Assembly (NCBI GenBank): GCA_029265355.1
Contig: JAJUJL010000017.1
Location: 1-64,000, forward strand
Direction of reading: 5' to 3'
DNA: 64,000 bases
Source: Chloroflexota bacterium
GTDB taxonomy: Bacteria; Chloroflexota; Anaerolineae; Anaerolineales; UBA4823
Each line of letters opens with the position of its first letter. Within the stretch, counting starts at the first letter, position 1. The translations under genes were made by a program, and so were the position numbers. The notes under the pieces were generated by a model. That model did no database searches, was not told where the DNA came from, and saw only the letters and a program-made list of their open reading frames with translations. This document shows, one piece after another, positions 48,405 to 56,190 of this stretch.

Positions 48405-49868
48405 TTGAGCCACTCAAATTCGAGCAGCATGATGGAGCTGATCCAGGAGTTGTGGTACCTGAAACGCGATATTGTCTCTGATGGGTATGATCAAGCGTTG
48501 GAGCGACTCGCTGGCGAAGCCGCCCGTCGCAACCTGCCGCCGGTGCGCATGCACACCTATCCCACCGGCGAGGCCTGCTGGACCTGGCGTGTGCCCGAGA
48601 AATGGACTTGCCAGGAAGCCTACCTGGAAACCTTGACTGGGCAGCGCCTGCTGGATTACGCAGACCACCCATTGCACGTCATTTCTTACTCCCTGCCATT
48701 CGAGGGTGTCGTCAGCCGCCAGGAGCTGCTCGAACATCTGCACGTCCATCCCCATCTGCCGGAGGCTATCCCATTCGTTTTCAAATACTATGAGCGCGAT
48801 TGGGGACTTTGCTGCTCAAGGACTCTGCGTGACAGCCTGCTGGAGGACGCATACCGGGTGGTCATCCGCACCCGCTTCGAACCGGGCAGCGCCAAAGTGG
48901 CGGAGATCGTGCTTCCTGGAGAAAGCGAGCAGAGCTTTATCCTGGCGGCGCACCTGTGCCACCCGGCCATGGTCAACGATGACCTGACCGGCGTGGTGGT
49001 GGGTCTGCAGGCGATCACCGCTCTGAACGCCCTGCCCCGGCGCTACACCTACCGGCTTCTCATCTTGCCAGAGACCATCGGTTCGGTGGCTTACCTCAGC
49101 CACAACGAAGACTTGATCCCCAAGATGGTGGGGGGATTGTTTCTCGAGATGCTGGGCAATGACTCCCCGCATGCCCTGCAGGCATCCTTTCAACCGAACA
49201 GCCAGGTGGATCGCATCTTGAGCGCCGCTTTCCCTGAACTGGAGCCCGACGGATACCAGGCCCCCTACCGCAGCATCATCGATAACGATGAGCGCCAGTT
49301 CAACGCCCCAGGGGTGCGCGTGCCGATGCTCTCTCTGTCTCGGGTGGAGGCGCCCAAGGCCTCCGGGCGCCCGCCTTATGCACAGTACCACTCCAGCCAG
49401 GATACACCCGAGATCGTCAACCAGGAGCGCCTGGAACGATCCTGCCGCACTGCACTGGGACTGATCAACGCCTGGGAACGCCAGGCTGACTCCCAGCGCC
49501 GCTCCCCAGAGATTGCCGGCGCACCCGCTCTTAAAAACCGCCGCCACCCCGAGCTGCAGCTCACAACCCGCGCCGGGGAGCGCGCTCCCCGCGAGAGCGC
49601 CTATGTCGTCAATCTGTTCAAAGGCGAAATTTTTTGCTCAGGCTACGGCATCTGGATCGATTACCGCACCAACCCGCAAGGTCATCGCCAGCTTTTCCAG
49701 ATCATGGAGCGCTGCGACGGCGAACACACGGCGACCGATATCGCTGCTGAGCTGCAAATTGATTTCGACGCGGTTTGGAGCGTCATCAGTTTGCTGCACG
49801 AAAAAGGGCTGGTTGCCTTCAGCCCAGCGCCGCAGCCCACAGATCCGCACAAACTACCTCTACCATGA
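48405..49868 (+). CDS. DUF4910 aminopeptidase-like (M28-type fold) protein with C-terminal winged helix
   Basis: 487 aa from TTG 48405, six bases after AGGAAAG; ATG 48348 and ATG 48429 are alternatives. The DUF4910/DUF2172 group has a zinc-aminopeptidase-like fold: AAHLCHPAMVNDDLTGVVVG (His, Asp ligands), ILPETIGSVAYL (Glu pair), GLFLEMLGND and YAQYHSSQDTPEIV (His). All expected metal residues appear present, so it may be catalytic. The last 80 residues (MERCDGEHTATDIAAELQI) form a winged helix/PqqD-like domain. Next to the aminoacyl-carrier genes, it may hydrolyse or transfer an aminoacyl amide on a sugar (inference). It overlaps the following sulfotransferase as ATGA. Confidence 0.8.
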   Translation: MSHSNSSSMMELIQELWYLKRDIVSDGYDQALERLAGEAARRNLPPVRMHTYPTGEACWTWRVPEKWTCQEAYLETLTGQRLLDYADHPLHVISYSLPFEGVVSRQELLEHLHVHPHLPEAIPFVFKYYERDWGLCCSRTLRDSLLEDAYRVVIRTRFEPGSAKVAEIVLPGESEQSFILAAHLCHPAMVNDDLTGVVVGLQAITALNALPRRYTYRLLILPETIGSVAYLSHNEDLIPKMVGGLFLEMLGNDSPHALQASFQPNSQVDRILSAAFPELEPDGYQAPYRSIIDNDERQFNAPGVRVPMLSLSRVEAPKASGRPPYAQYHSSQDTPEIVNQERLERSCRTALGLINAWERQADSQRRSPEIAGAPALKNRRHPELQLTTRAGERAPRESAYVVNLFKGEIFCSGYGIWIDYRTNPQGHRQLFQIMERCDGEHTATDIAAELQIDFDAVWSVISLLHEKGLVAFSPAPQPTDPHKLPLP

Positions 49869-50728
49869 ACGCCTACTACACCGTCAAATCGTGGGGCAAG
49901 CTGGCGCGCTGGCAGCTTCGCCGCCTATCCACCGCCCGCCGCTGGGGCTGGCGCGAAATGCAGCGCATGCCCGCTGTCTTGGGCAATGCCATGCCCAAGT
50001 CTGGCTCACACCTGATCATCCAGGTTCTGCAGGGGTTGACGCGCCTGGGGCCTTTCACCAATCCAGGTTTCCCACCGGTTACCCGCGGTGAAGATAATCA
50101 CAAACTCAGCGAGGCTGAAATCTTAGCGAATATCCAGCGCATGCGCCCTGGGGATATTGGCTACGGATATATCAGCGCCCAGGAACCTTTTCTCACTGCG
50201 CTGTCTGGCAGCGGGAGAGCGACCATTTTTGTCTACCGCGACCCTCGCGACATGATCGTATCCCATATCTTCTACGCCACGCAAATGCACCCCAGGCACT
50301 GGATGCGGCGCTATTACACCGAACAGCTTTCCACGATGGAAGAGCGCATCGACGCCGCCATCAAAGGCGTGCAAGAGCCTGGCTCAGAGCTCACGCCCAT
50401 CCGGCAGCGCTACCTGGGCTACCTGGGCTGGCTGGAACAGCCGGGAGTGCTGAGCCTGCGCTTCGAAGACCTGATCCTGGAGCGCAGCGCGGCTTTTGGG
50501 CAGCTCTTGGATTACCTGGAGGAGCGCGGCTTCAGCCCCCGCCTGCCGCGCAGCCAGGCAATCTCCATCCTGGAGCAGGCCATCGCCCCCAAAAAATCCG
50601 GCACATTTCGCAAAGGCAAACCCGGCAACTGGCGCGAGCACTTTACGGATCGCAACATCGCCACCTTCAAAGAGCACACCGGCGATCTGCTGCTGCGCCT
50701 GGGATACGAAAACAGCCTGGATTGGTAG
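49865..50728 (+). CDS. PAPS-dependent sulfotransferase, tandem paralog 1
   Basis: 287 aa from ATG 49865 (ATGA overlap); the frame open from 49775 is inside the previous gene. PKSGSHL at residues 44-50 is the PAPS 5'-loop and VYRDPRDMIVSH at about 123-134 the 3'-phosphate site. YLGWLEQPGVLSLRFEDLIL and KKSGTFRKGKPGNWREHF are the substrate-side and C-terminal PAPS-binding (RKGxxGxW) motifs of the Sulfotransfer_1 family. The following gene is a clear paralog. Likely sulfates a sugar or lipid hydroxyl. Confidence 0.87.
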   Translation: MNAYYTVKSWGKLARWQLRRLSTARRWGWREMQRMPAVLGNAMPKSGSHLIIQVLQGLTRLGPFTNPGFPPVTRGEDNHKLSEAEILANIQRMRPGDIGYGYISAQEPFLTALSGSGRATIFVYRDPRDMIVSHIFYATQMHPRHWMRRYYTEQLSTMEERIDAAIKGVQEPGSELTPIRQRYLGYLGWLEQPGVLSLRFEDLILERSAAFGQLLDYLEERGFSPRLPRSQAISILEQAIAPKKSGTFRKGKPGNWREHFTDRNIATFKEHTGDLLLRLGYENSLDW

Positions 50729-50742
50729 ACACTCTGCCGGTT

Positions 50743-51615
50743 ATGATCTCACTGCCATCCAAGTTAAGCCTGCAAGCCCGACTCGTGCGCCGTAACCTGC
50801 GCCGCACGGCGCAGGCGCTGCGCTACCGGCGCTTATCACTGTCGGGCGTGCCGGTGCTGTTCGCAAACTCCTTCCCCAAGAGCGGCACGCACTTGCTCAC
50901 CCAGGTTTTAGCCGGCTTCACGCGCCTCGGCCCGGCGGTGAACAGCGGTTTACCGGCTGTGGTCACCTACGAAGGCAGCAGCGGCAGAGAACGCACCCCA
51001 GCGGAGATCCTTGGCGATCTGGCGCGCCTGCAACCCGGCGATATCGCTTACGGTCACTTGCATGCCCAACCCGAAACGATCGAGTTCTTGACGCAGCCCG
51101 GTTTTACAACTTACTTTATCCTGCGCGACCCGCGCGACGTGGTGGTCTCCCACGTGCACTATGTCACCGAGATGGAGCCAGGGCACATTTTGCACGCCTA
51201 CTATACCCAGGAGCTGCACAGCTTCGAAGAGCGGCTGCGCACCAGCATTCTGGGTCTGCCGGAGAGCAGTTTCTCCTTTCCGGACATTCGCCAGCGCTTC
51301 GAGCCATTCCTGGGATGGCTAGAACAACCGCAGGTCTTGACCCTGCAATATGAAGAACTGATACTGGAACGCAGTCGCGGGCTGGAACGCATCCTCGAAC
51401 ATGCTGTGCGGGGAGGCTTTTTCCTATCCATTAGCCGGCAAGACGCCCTGAAGATTTTGGAGAACAGCATCGATCCCCAACGCTCGCCCACCTTCCGCAG
51501 TGGAAAGGTGGGTGGCTGGCAGAAACATTTTTCCCCAGAGAACCGCCGCCTTTTCAAAGAAGTCTCTGGCGACCTGCTGATCCGCCTGGGGTATGAATCT
51601 GGCTATGACTGGTAG
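50743..51615 (+). CDS. PAPS-dependent sulfotransferase, tandem paralog 2
   Basis: 290 aa from ATG 50743 (a TTG at 50722 would overlap the previous stop). PKSGTHLL at 45-52, ILRDPRDVVVSH, FLGWLEQPQVLTLQYEELIL and RSPTFRSGKVGGWQKHF align along the full length with the enzyme upstream, so the pair is a tandem duplication, diverged enough for different acceptor positions. In the last motif the first basic residue after Arg is Ser (FRSGKVGGW against FRKGKPGNW), a mild change in the PAPS-binding site. Confidence 0.86.
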   Translation: MISLPSKLSLQARLVRRNLRRTAQALRYRRLSLSGVPVLFANSFPKSGTHLLTQVLAGFTRLGPAVNSGLPAVVTYEGSSGRERTPAEILGDLARLQPGDIAYGHLHAQPETIEFLTQPGFTTYFILRDPRDVVVSHVHYVTEMEPGHILHAYYTQELHSFEERLRTSILGLPESSFSFPDIRQRFEPFLGWLEQPQVLTLQYEELILERSRGLERILEHAVRGGFFLSISRQDALKILENSIDPQRSPTFRSGKVGGWQKHFSPENRRLFKEVSGDLLIRLGYESGYDW

Positions 51616-52582
51616 TTCCACTCCGGTTGCAAGCATCGTTATTCGCGCCTACAACGAGGAAAAGCACATCGGGCGGCTGTTGGAGGGCATCCTGCAACAA
51701 ACCCTGTACCGGCATCAGCCTCGACTGGTAGAGATCATCCTGGTCGATTCTGGCTCCAGCGACGCCACCCTCGCCATCGCCAGCCGCTACCCGGTTCAAA
51801 TTGTGCATATCCGCCCCGAAGAATTCTCCTTCGGTCGCTCCTTGAACCGCGGCATCGCCCAGTCGCGGGGAGAGTTTATCGTGATCGCCAGCGCGCATGT
51901 CTACCCGGTTTATCCCGATTGGCTCGAACGTATGCTGGCGCCTTTCCAGGATGCGCAGGTGGCGCTGGTCTATGGCAAACAGCGCGGCAATGCCGACTCG
52001 CACTTTTCCGAGCAACAGATCTTCGCCCGCTGGTTTCCGGAAGAATCGATCCCGCGCCAGAGCCACCCTTTTTGCAACAACGCCAATGCCGCGATACGGC
52101 GCTCGCTGTGGCAACAGCGCCCGTACGATGAAAGCCTTTCCGGCCTGGAAGACCTGGAATGGGCGCACTGGGCGATGGAGCAGGGGTACGCCATCTCCTA
52201 CTCGGCTGAGGCGGAGATCATCCATGTGCACAATGAAACGCCAACCGCCGTGTTCAACCGCTACCGGCGGGAAGCCATGGCCTTCAAGCGCATCTTCCCG
52301 CAAGAACAATTCCACCTGTGGGATTTTGCACGCCTGTTTACCAGCAACGTCATCAACGACCTGGTACAGGCTGCCCGCCAAAGAAACCGCAAGGCTGGCC
52401 CTCTTTCCACCACCCGGCAAATCTTATGGTTTCGCTGGATGCAGTTTTGGGGCACCTACCAGGGCTACCGGCAATCTGGCCCGCTCACCTCGCAGCTTCG
52501 CCAGACGTTTTACTATCCCCAGGGCGCCCCGATCACCGCAAAAGAACCGCGGGATGTCGAGCCGATCCAATACCGCTCCTGA
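51605..52582 (+). CDS. Family 2 glycosyltransferase
   Basis: 325 aa from ATG 51605 (ATG 51593 also in frame), overlapping the sulfotransferase stop by 11 bases. SIVIRAYNEEKHIGRLLEGI, EIILVDSGSSDATLAIA and FSFGRSLNRGIAQSRGEFIV form the GT-A donor site; IVIASAHVYP replaces the DXD motif with Ser-Ala-His, a variation seen in rhamnosyltransferase-like GT2 enzymes. ESLSGLEDLEWAHWAMEQGY supplies the Glu-Asp catalytic segment. Cytoplasmic, inverting. Sugar unknown. Confidence 0.84.
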   Translation: MTGSSTPVASIVIRAYNEEKHIGRLLEGILQQTLYRHQPRLVEIILVDSGSSDATLAIASRYPVQIVHIRPEEFSFGRSLNRGIAQSRGEFIVIASAHVYPVYPDWLERMLAPFQDAQVALVYGKQRGNADSHFSEQQIFARWFPEESIPRQSHPFCNNANAAIRRSLWQQRPYDESLSGLEDLEWAHWAMEQGYAISYSAEAEIIHVHNETPTAVFNRYRREAMAFKRIFPQEQFHLWDFARLFTSNVINDLVQAARQRNRKAGPLSTTRQILWFRWMQFWGTYQGYRQSGPLTSQLRQTFYYPQGAPITAKEPRDVEPIQYRS

Positions 52583-52630
52583 ACGGCCTCGCCTCCCCCG
52601 CGTGAATCACTCAAAACAGGCAAGAGATTT

Positions 52631-53305
52631 ATGACACCACATATCGTCGCCCTTGTGCCCATGCGCCATCATTCCCAGCGCGTACCCGGCAAGAATTACC
52701 GCAACCTGGCAGGGAAGCCGCTCTACCAACACGTGGTCAGCACCCTGCTTGGTTGCCCAGACATTGCCCAGGTAGTGGTTGACACCGACAGCCCGGTGAT
52801 CATCGAGGGGCTGCAAAAGTCGTTTCCCCGGGTGCACATCATCGAGCGCCCCGAACACCTGCGCGCCGATCAAATCCCAATGAATGAAGTGCTGGTGTAC
52901 GACACCAGCCAGGTGCAGGCCGACCTGTATTTGCAGACTCACAGCACCAACCCGCTGCTCAGCGCACAGACTTACTCGCGGGCGATCCAGGCTCTATTGA
53001 ATCACTACCCAGCTTACGACTCCCTTTTTTCGGTCACTCGCCTGCAAACGCGCCTTTGGGATCAGCTTGGCCGGGCGATCAATCACAACCCGGCCATCCT
53101 GCTGCAAACCCAGGATCTACCCCCCGTATATGAAGAAAATTCATGTATTTATATCTTTCGCAAAGAGCACCTCGTCAACCGGCGCAACCGCCTGGGGGAA
53201 CGACCGCTGATGTTCGAGATCAGCGCCGAAGAAGCCTGGGATATCGATGACGAACTGGATTTCCTTGTGACCGAATACCTGCTGATGCGCAAGTCTCAAG
53301 TGTAG
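52631..53305 (+). CDS. NeuA-type cytidylyltransferase
   Basis: 224 aa. VALVPMRHHSQRVPGKNYRN is a variant CTP-binding motif (Met-Arg-His-His-Ser where NeuA has Ala-Arg-Gly-Gly-Ser); LYLQTHSTNPLLSAQTYSRA and EAWDIDDELDFLV follow. The changed loop suggests a separate substrate from the two other NeuA enzymes. No NeuB lies next to it; instead a 2-hydroxyacid dehydrogenase and an SDR follow, so it may activate a nonulosonate modified by them or another acid sugar. Confidence 0.82.
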   Translation: MTPHIVALVPMRHHSQRVPGKNYRNLAGKPLYQHVVSTLLGCPDIAQVVVDTDSPVIIEGLQKSFPRVHIIERPEHLRADQIPMNEVLVYDTSQVQADLYLQTHSTNPLLSAQTYSRAIQALLNHYPAYDSLFSVTRLQTRLWDQLGRAINHNPAILLQTQDLPPVYEENSCIYIFRKEHLVNRRNRLGERPLMFEISAEEAWDIDDELDFLVTEYLLMRKSQV

Positions 53306-53326
53306 GGCAAGCTGTTGGCTTGCCCC
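53303..53326. repeat. Stop-codon-overlapping palindrome, copy 2
   Basis: Starting in the stop TAG of the cytidylyltransferase gene: GGGCAAGC (53305-53312), loop TGTTG, GCTTGCCC (53318-53325), a perfect eight-base-pair stem. Same layout as the elements at 45456 and 54346. No T-run follows. Confidence 0.65.
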
Positions 53327-53370
53327 CGCCGGACAACCTCACAGTTGGAGCTACATACACGGAGAACTGC

Positions 53371-54348
53371 ATGCCCACGATCCTGCTATCCGCCCCTTAC
53401 ATGATCCCTTTCCGCCAGGCGTTCCAGCCGGTGTTCGAGCATTACGGCCTGGACATCCTGCAGGTAAAAGTCAACGAGCGCCTGGAGGAAGACGACCTGC
53501 TGGCGCTCGCCGGTCAGTTCGATGGCACACTATGCGGCGATGATCGCTACACCGCCCGTGTGCTGGAAGCCTGCGTTCCCCGCTTGAAAATCATTTCGAA
53601 GTGGGGCACCGGCATCGACTCCATCGACCAGGCTGCCTGCGCCCGCCTGGGAATCAAGATCGGGCGCACACCCAATGCCTTCACCTTGCCCGTTGCCGAT
53701 ACGGTACTGGGTTACATGTTGGCCTTTGCCCGTCGGCAACCCTGGATGGACCGCGCCATGAAATCCGGGCAGTGGCAAAAAATCCCTGGGCGTTCCCTGA
53801 GCGAATGCACCCTGGGCGTGATTGGCGTGGGCAACTGCGGCAAAGCGGTCATCCGCCGGGCGCGCGCCTTCGGCATGACCATCCTGGGCACAGATATCAT
53901 CGAGATCGCCCCGGACTTTATCCGGGAATACGGCGTCGAGATGACCACCCTCGAAGATCTGCTGCAGCGCGCCGACTTCGTCAGCCTGAACTGCGATCTC
54001 AATCCCACCAGCCAGCACCTGGTCAATGCGCACACCTTGAGCCTGATGAAGCCCGATGCGGTGCTGATCAACACCGCGCGCGGGCCAGTGGTGGATGAAA
54101 CAGCGCTGGTTTCTGCCCTGCAAAATGGCGTGATCGCAGGCGCGGCGCTGGATGTGTACGAGCAGGAGCCGCTGCCTTCCACTTCGCCGCTGCTCGAGAT
54201 GGACAATGTCCTGCTGGCGCCGCACAACGCCAATTCCAGCCCGGCAGCCTGGGAACGCGTGCACTGGAACACGTTGCGCAATCTGCTAGAAGGGCTGGGT
54301 ATAGCCTGCGCAGACCTGAGCGATTGGCGAAAACGTATCGCCTTGTAG
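53371..54348 (+). CDS. D-isomer-specific 2-hydroxyacid dehydrogenase
   Basis: 325 aa from ATG 53371, with GGAG upstream. LGVIGVGNCGKAVIRRARAF (Gly-x-Gly-x2-Gly) binds NAD; NTARGPVVDETALVSAL has the catalytic Arg, DVYEQEPLP the Glu, and LLAPHNANSS the His. Resembles phosphoglycerate dehydrogenase-like enzymes without the ACT domain. It could make or reduce a 2-keto or 2-hydroxy acid, such as a lactyl, glyceryl or ulosonic group used in the glycan; its position between a cytidylyltransferase and an SDR suggests this, but the substrate is not known. Confidence 0.83.
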   Translation: MPTILLSAPYMIPFRQAFQPVFEHYGLDILQVKVNERLEEDDLLALAGQFDGTLCGDDRYTARVLEACVPRLKIISKWGTGIDSIDQAACARLGIKIGRTPNAFTLPVADTVLGYMLAFARRQPWMDRAMKSGQWQKIPGRSLSECTLGVIGVGNCGKAVIRRARAFGMTILGTDIIEIAPDFIREYGVEMTTLEDLLQRADFVSLNCDLNPTSQHLVNAHTLSLMKPDAVLINTARGPVVDETALVSALQNGVIAGAALDVYEQEPLPSTSPLLEMDNVLLAPHNANSSPAAWERVHWNTLRNLLEGLGIACADLSDWRKRIAL

Positions 54349-54369
54349 GGCGAGCCGTTCGCTCGTCCC
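54346..54369. repeat. Stop-codon-overlapping palindrome, copy 3
   Basis: Starting in the stop TAG of the dehydrogenase gene: GGGCGAGC (54348-54355), loop CGTTC, GCTCGTCC (54361-54368), with one G-T wobble. It matches copies at 45456 and 53303 in stem length, loop length and position relative to TAG. The remainder of the 173-base gap up to 54521 holds no gene I can see; a GGAG Shine-Dalgarno site occurs just before the next start. Confidence 0.6.
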
Positions 54370-54521
54370 GAGCACCCTGGCGGGTCAGCAGAAGCCGCTC
54401 GCACGGTGTGGGCCAAGCAAAATGACCTGATCGGAGATTGGCACGACCAGCACAGGCGGGTAAAAACCACCCGACGCTGGTCTCGCAGTGACAGCTAAGA
54501 TCTAAAAAGGAGTATTCTCCA

Positions 54522-55319
54522 ATGAACGATACCATCCCGGGGGCTTCTGCCTCCCGCAGCTCTGATCCACGGGTTGTCTTAATTACGGGGGCGTCTGGCG
54601 GCATCGGGCGCGCCACGGTGGCCTTGTTTGCCAGCCAGGGCTGGCGAGTCATCGGCGTGGATCGCAACGATTTCGGCGCAGATTTTCCCCAGCCGGGTCG
54701 CTTTATCCAGGCCGATATCTCCCGAGGAGACCACCTGGAGCACATTTTCGAACAGGCATCCGCATTCAGCGGTTACTTGAATGCCCTGGTAAACAACGCC
54801 GCCTTGCAGGTATCCAAGCCGCTCCTGGAAACCAGCGTAGAAGAGTGGGACGCGGTGATGGCATCCAACCTGCGCTCGGTTTTCTTGAGCGTCAAGCTGG
54901 CTCATCCGCTCTTCAAAGCCGCCGACGGCGGAGCAATCGTCAATGTATCGTCGGTGCACGCCGTCGCCACTTCTGCCAACATCGCCGCTTATGCCGCCAG
55001 CAAAGGCGGCCTGCTGGCGCTGACCCGCGCCATGGCGATCGAATTTGCGCCGGATAATATTCGCGTCAATGCCATCTTGCCTGGCGCGGTGGATACGCCC
55101 ATGCTGCGCGCCGGGCTGGATCGCGGGCACCTCGGCGGCAGCACGATCACCCAACGCCTGGATAACCTGGCGCGCAAGACGGTCAACGGGCGCATCGGGC
55201 AGCCCGCAGAGATCGCTCATGCCATTTACTTCCTCGCCGACGCCACCCAATCTTCCTTTATGACTGGGCAGGCGCTGGTCGTAGATGGCGGCGCTACGGC
55301 TCGCTTGAGCACGGAATAA
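54522..55319 (+). CDS. Short-chain dehydrogenase/reductase
   Basis: 265 aa; AAGGAG upstream of the ATG. VVLITGASGGIGRATVALFA binds NAD(P), NALVNNAALQVSKPLLE is the NNA strand, AIVNVSSVHAVATS gives the catalytic Ser, and AAYAASKGGLLALTRAMAIE gives Tyr-x3-Lys; VNAILPGAVDTPML and FMTGQALVVDGGA finish a classical SDR. Paralogous in type to the SDR at 38623 but not a close copy. Probably modifies a sugar or acyl precursor of the glycan. Confidence 0.85.
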   Translation: MNDTIPGASASRSSDPRVVLITGASGGIGRATVALFASQGWRVIGVDRNDFGADFPQPGRFIQADISRGDHLEHIFEQASAFSGYLNALVNNAALQVSKPLLETSVEEWDAVMASNLRSVFLSVKLAHPLFKAADGGAIVNVSSVHAVATSANIAAYAASKGGLLALTRAMAIEFAPDNIRVNAILPGAVDTPMLRAGLDRGHLGGSTITQRLDNLARKTVNGRIGQPAEIAHAIYFLADATQSSFMTGQALVVDGGATARLSTE

Positions 55320-55330
55320 GCTGTGACGGT

Positions 55331-56140
55331 ATGGCCACATTCAAAGACAAGCTGAAACAGATCCTGCCACCCGCCTTGTGGCAAGCTGCCAGCGACACGC
55401 GCTACGCCCTCAACCGGGCGGCGCAGTGGCCGTCTGCCACGCTGCATCCCTGGCGGCGGGCCAGCATCCAGCACCTGGGTGCCCTGAAAGACATCCACCA
55501 CGGTCAGCGCTGCTTCATCATCGGCAACGGCCCCAGTCTAAAGAACACAGACCTGAGCCGGCTGAAGGACGAGTTCACCTTCGGCATGAACCGCATCTAC
55601 CTGCTGTTTCCAGAGCTGGGCTTTACCACCACCTATTACCTGTCGGTCAACAGCCTGGTGATCGAGCAATGCGCGGCAGACATCCGCGCCTTGCCGATCC
55701 CCCGCTTTCTCTCCTGGCGCTCGCACCGCCTGTACGGCTCGCCGGATGCCATATTCCTGCACACCACCTATTCCGGTCCGCGCTTCGGACGCGATGCGCG
55801 CAGTCGCTTGTGGGAAGGCGCAACCGTCACCTACGTGGCGCTGCAGCTTGCCTTCCACATGGGCTTCGAACAGGTCATCCTGATCGGTGTGGATCACAAT
55901 TTCAGCACCCAGGGCAAGCCCAATACAACCGTGGTCTCCCAGGGCGATGACCCCAACCATTTCCATGCCAACTATTTCGGCAAAGGCTTCCGTTGGCAGC
56001 TCCCCGACCTGGAGACCTCTGAACGCGCCTACCGGATGGCGCGTGACAGTTACCAGCGCGCTGGCCGGCAGGTGTTGGATGCCACCGTGGGCGGCAAACT
56101 GACGGTGTTTCCCAAGGTGGATTACAACAGCCTGTTCTAA
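55331..56140 (+). CDS. DUF115-domain protein (MptE-like fold)
   Basis: 269 aa. GQRCFIIGNGPSLKNTDLSR near residue 58, TFGMNRIYLLFPELGFTTTY and QVILIGVDHNFS near 180 are the DUF115 signatures (FIIGNGPSL, GVDHNF). DUF115 appears in 6-hydroxymethylpterin pyrophosphokinase MptE, in Maf flagellar-glycosylation proteins and in stand-alone forms in surface-glycan loci, where some are thought to transfer nonulosonic acids from CMP donors. That role would fit well here. Sequence alone cannot tell a transferase from a pyrophosphokinase. Confidence 0.8.
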   Translation: MATFKDKLKQILPPALWQAASDTRYALNRAAQWPSATLHPWRRASIQHLGALKDIHHGQRCFIIGNGPSLKNTDLSRLKDEFTFGMNRIYLLFPELGFTTTYYLSVNSLVIEQCAADIRALPIPRFLSWRSHRLYGSPDAIFLHTTYSGPRFGRDARSRLWEGATVTYVALQLAFHMGFEQVILIGVDHNFSTQGKPNTTVVSQGDDPNHFHANYFGKGFRWQLPDLETSERAYRMARDSYQRAGRQVLDATVGGKLTVFPKVDYNSLF

Positions 56141-56190
56141 GTGGGACGATTTTCGCACCGCTGAGCTGCTAACCGAGACCTCCTCTAAAC

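Noticed and set aside
48816-49547. 243-aa minus-strand open frame opposite the DUF4910 gene
   Set aside because: The plus strand holds all M28-like metal motifs here; the minus frame has none.
51554-52420. 288-aa minus-strand open frame opposite the GT2 at 51605
   Set aside because: Antisense to a glycosyltransferase with clear GT-A motifs; no motif on the minus strand.
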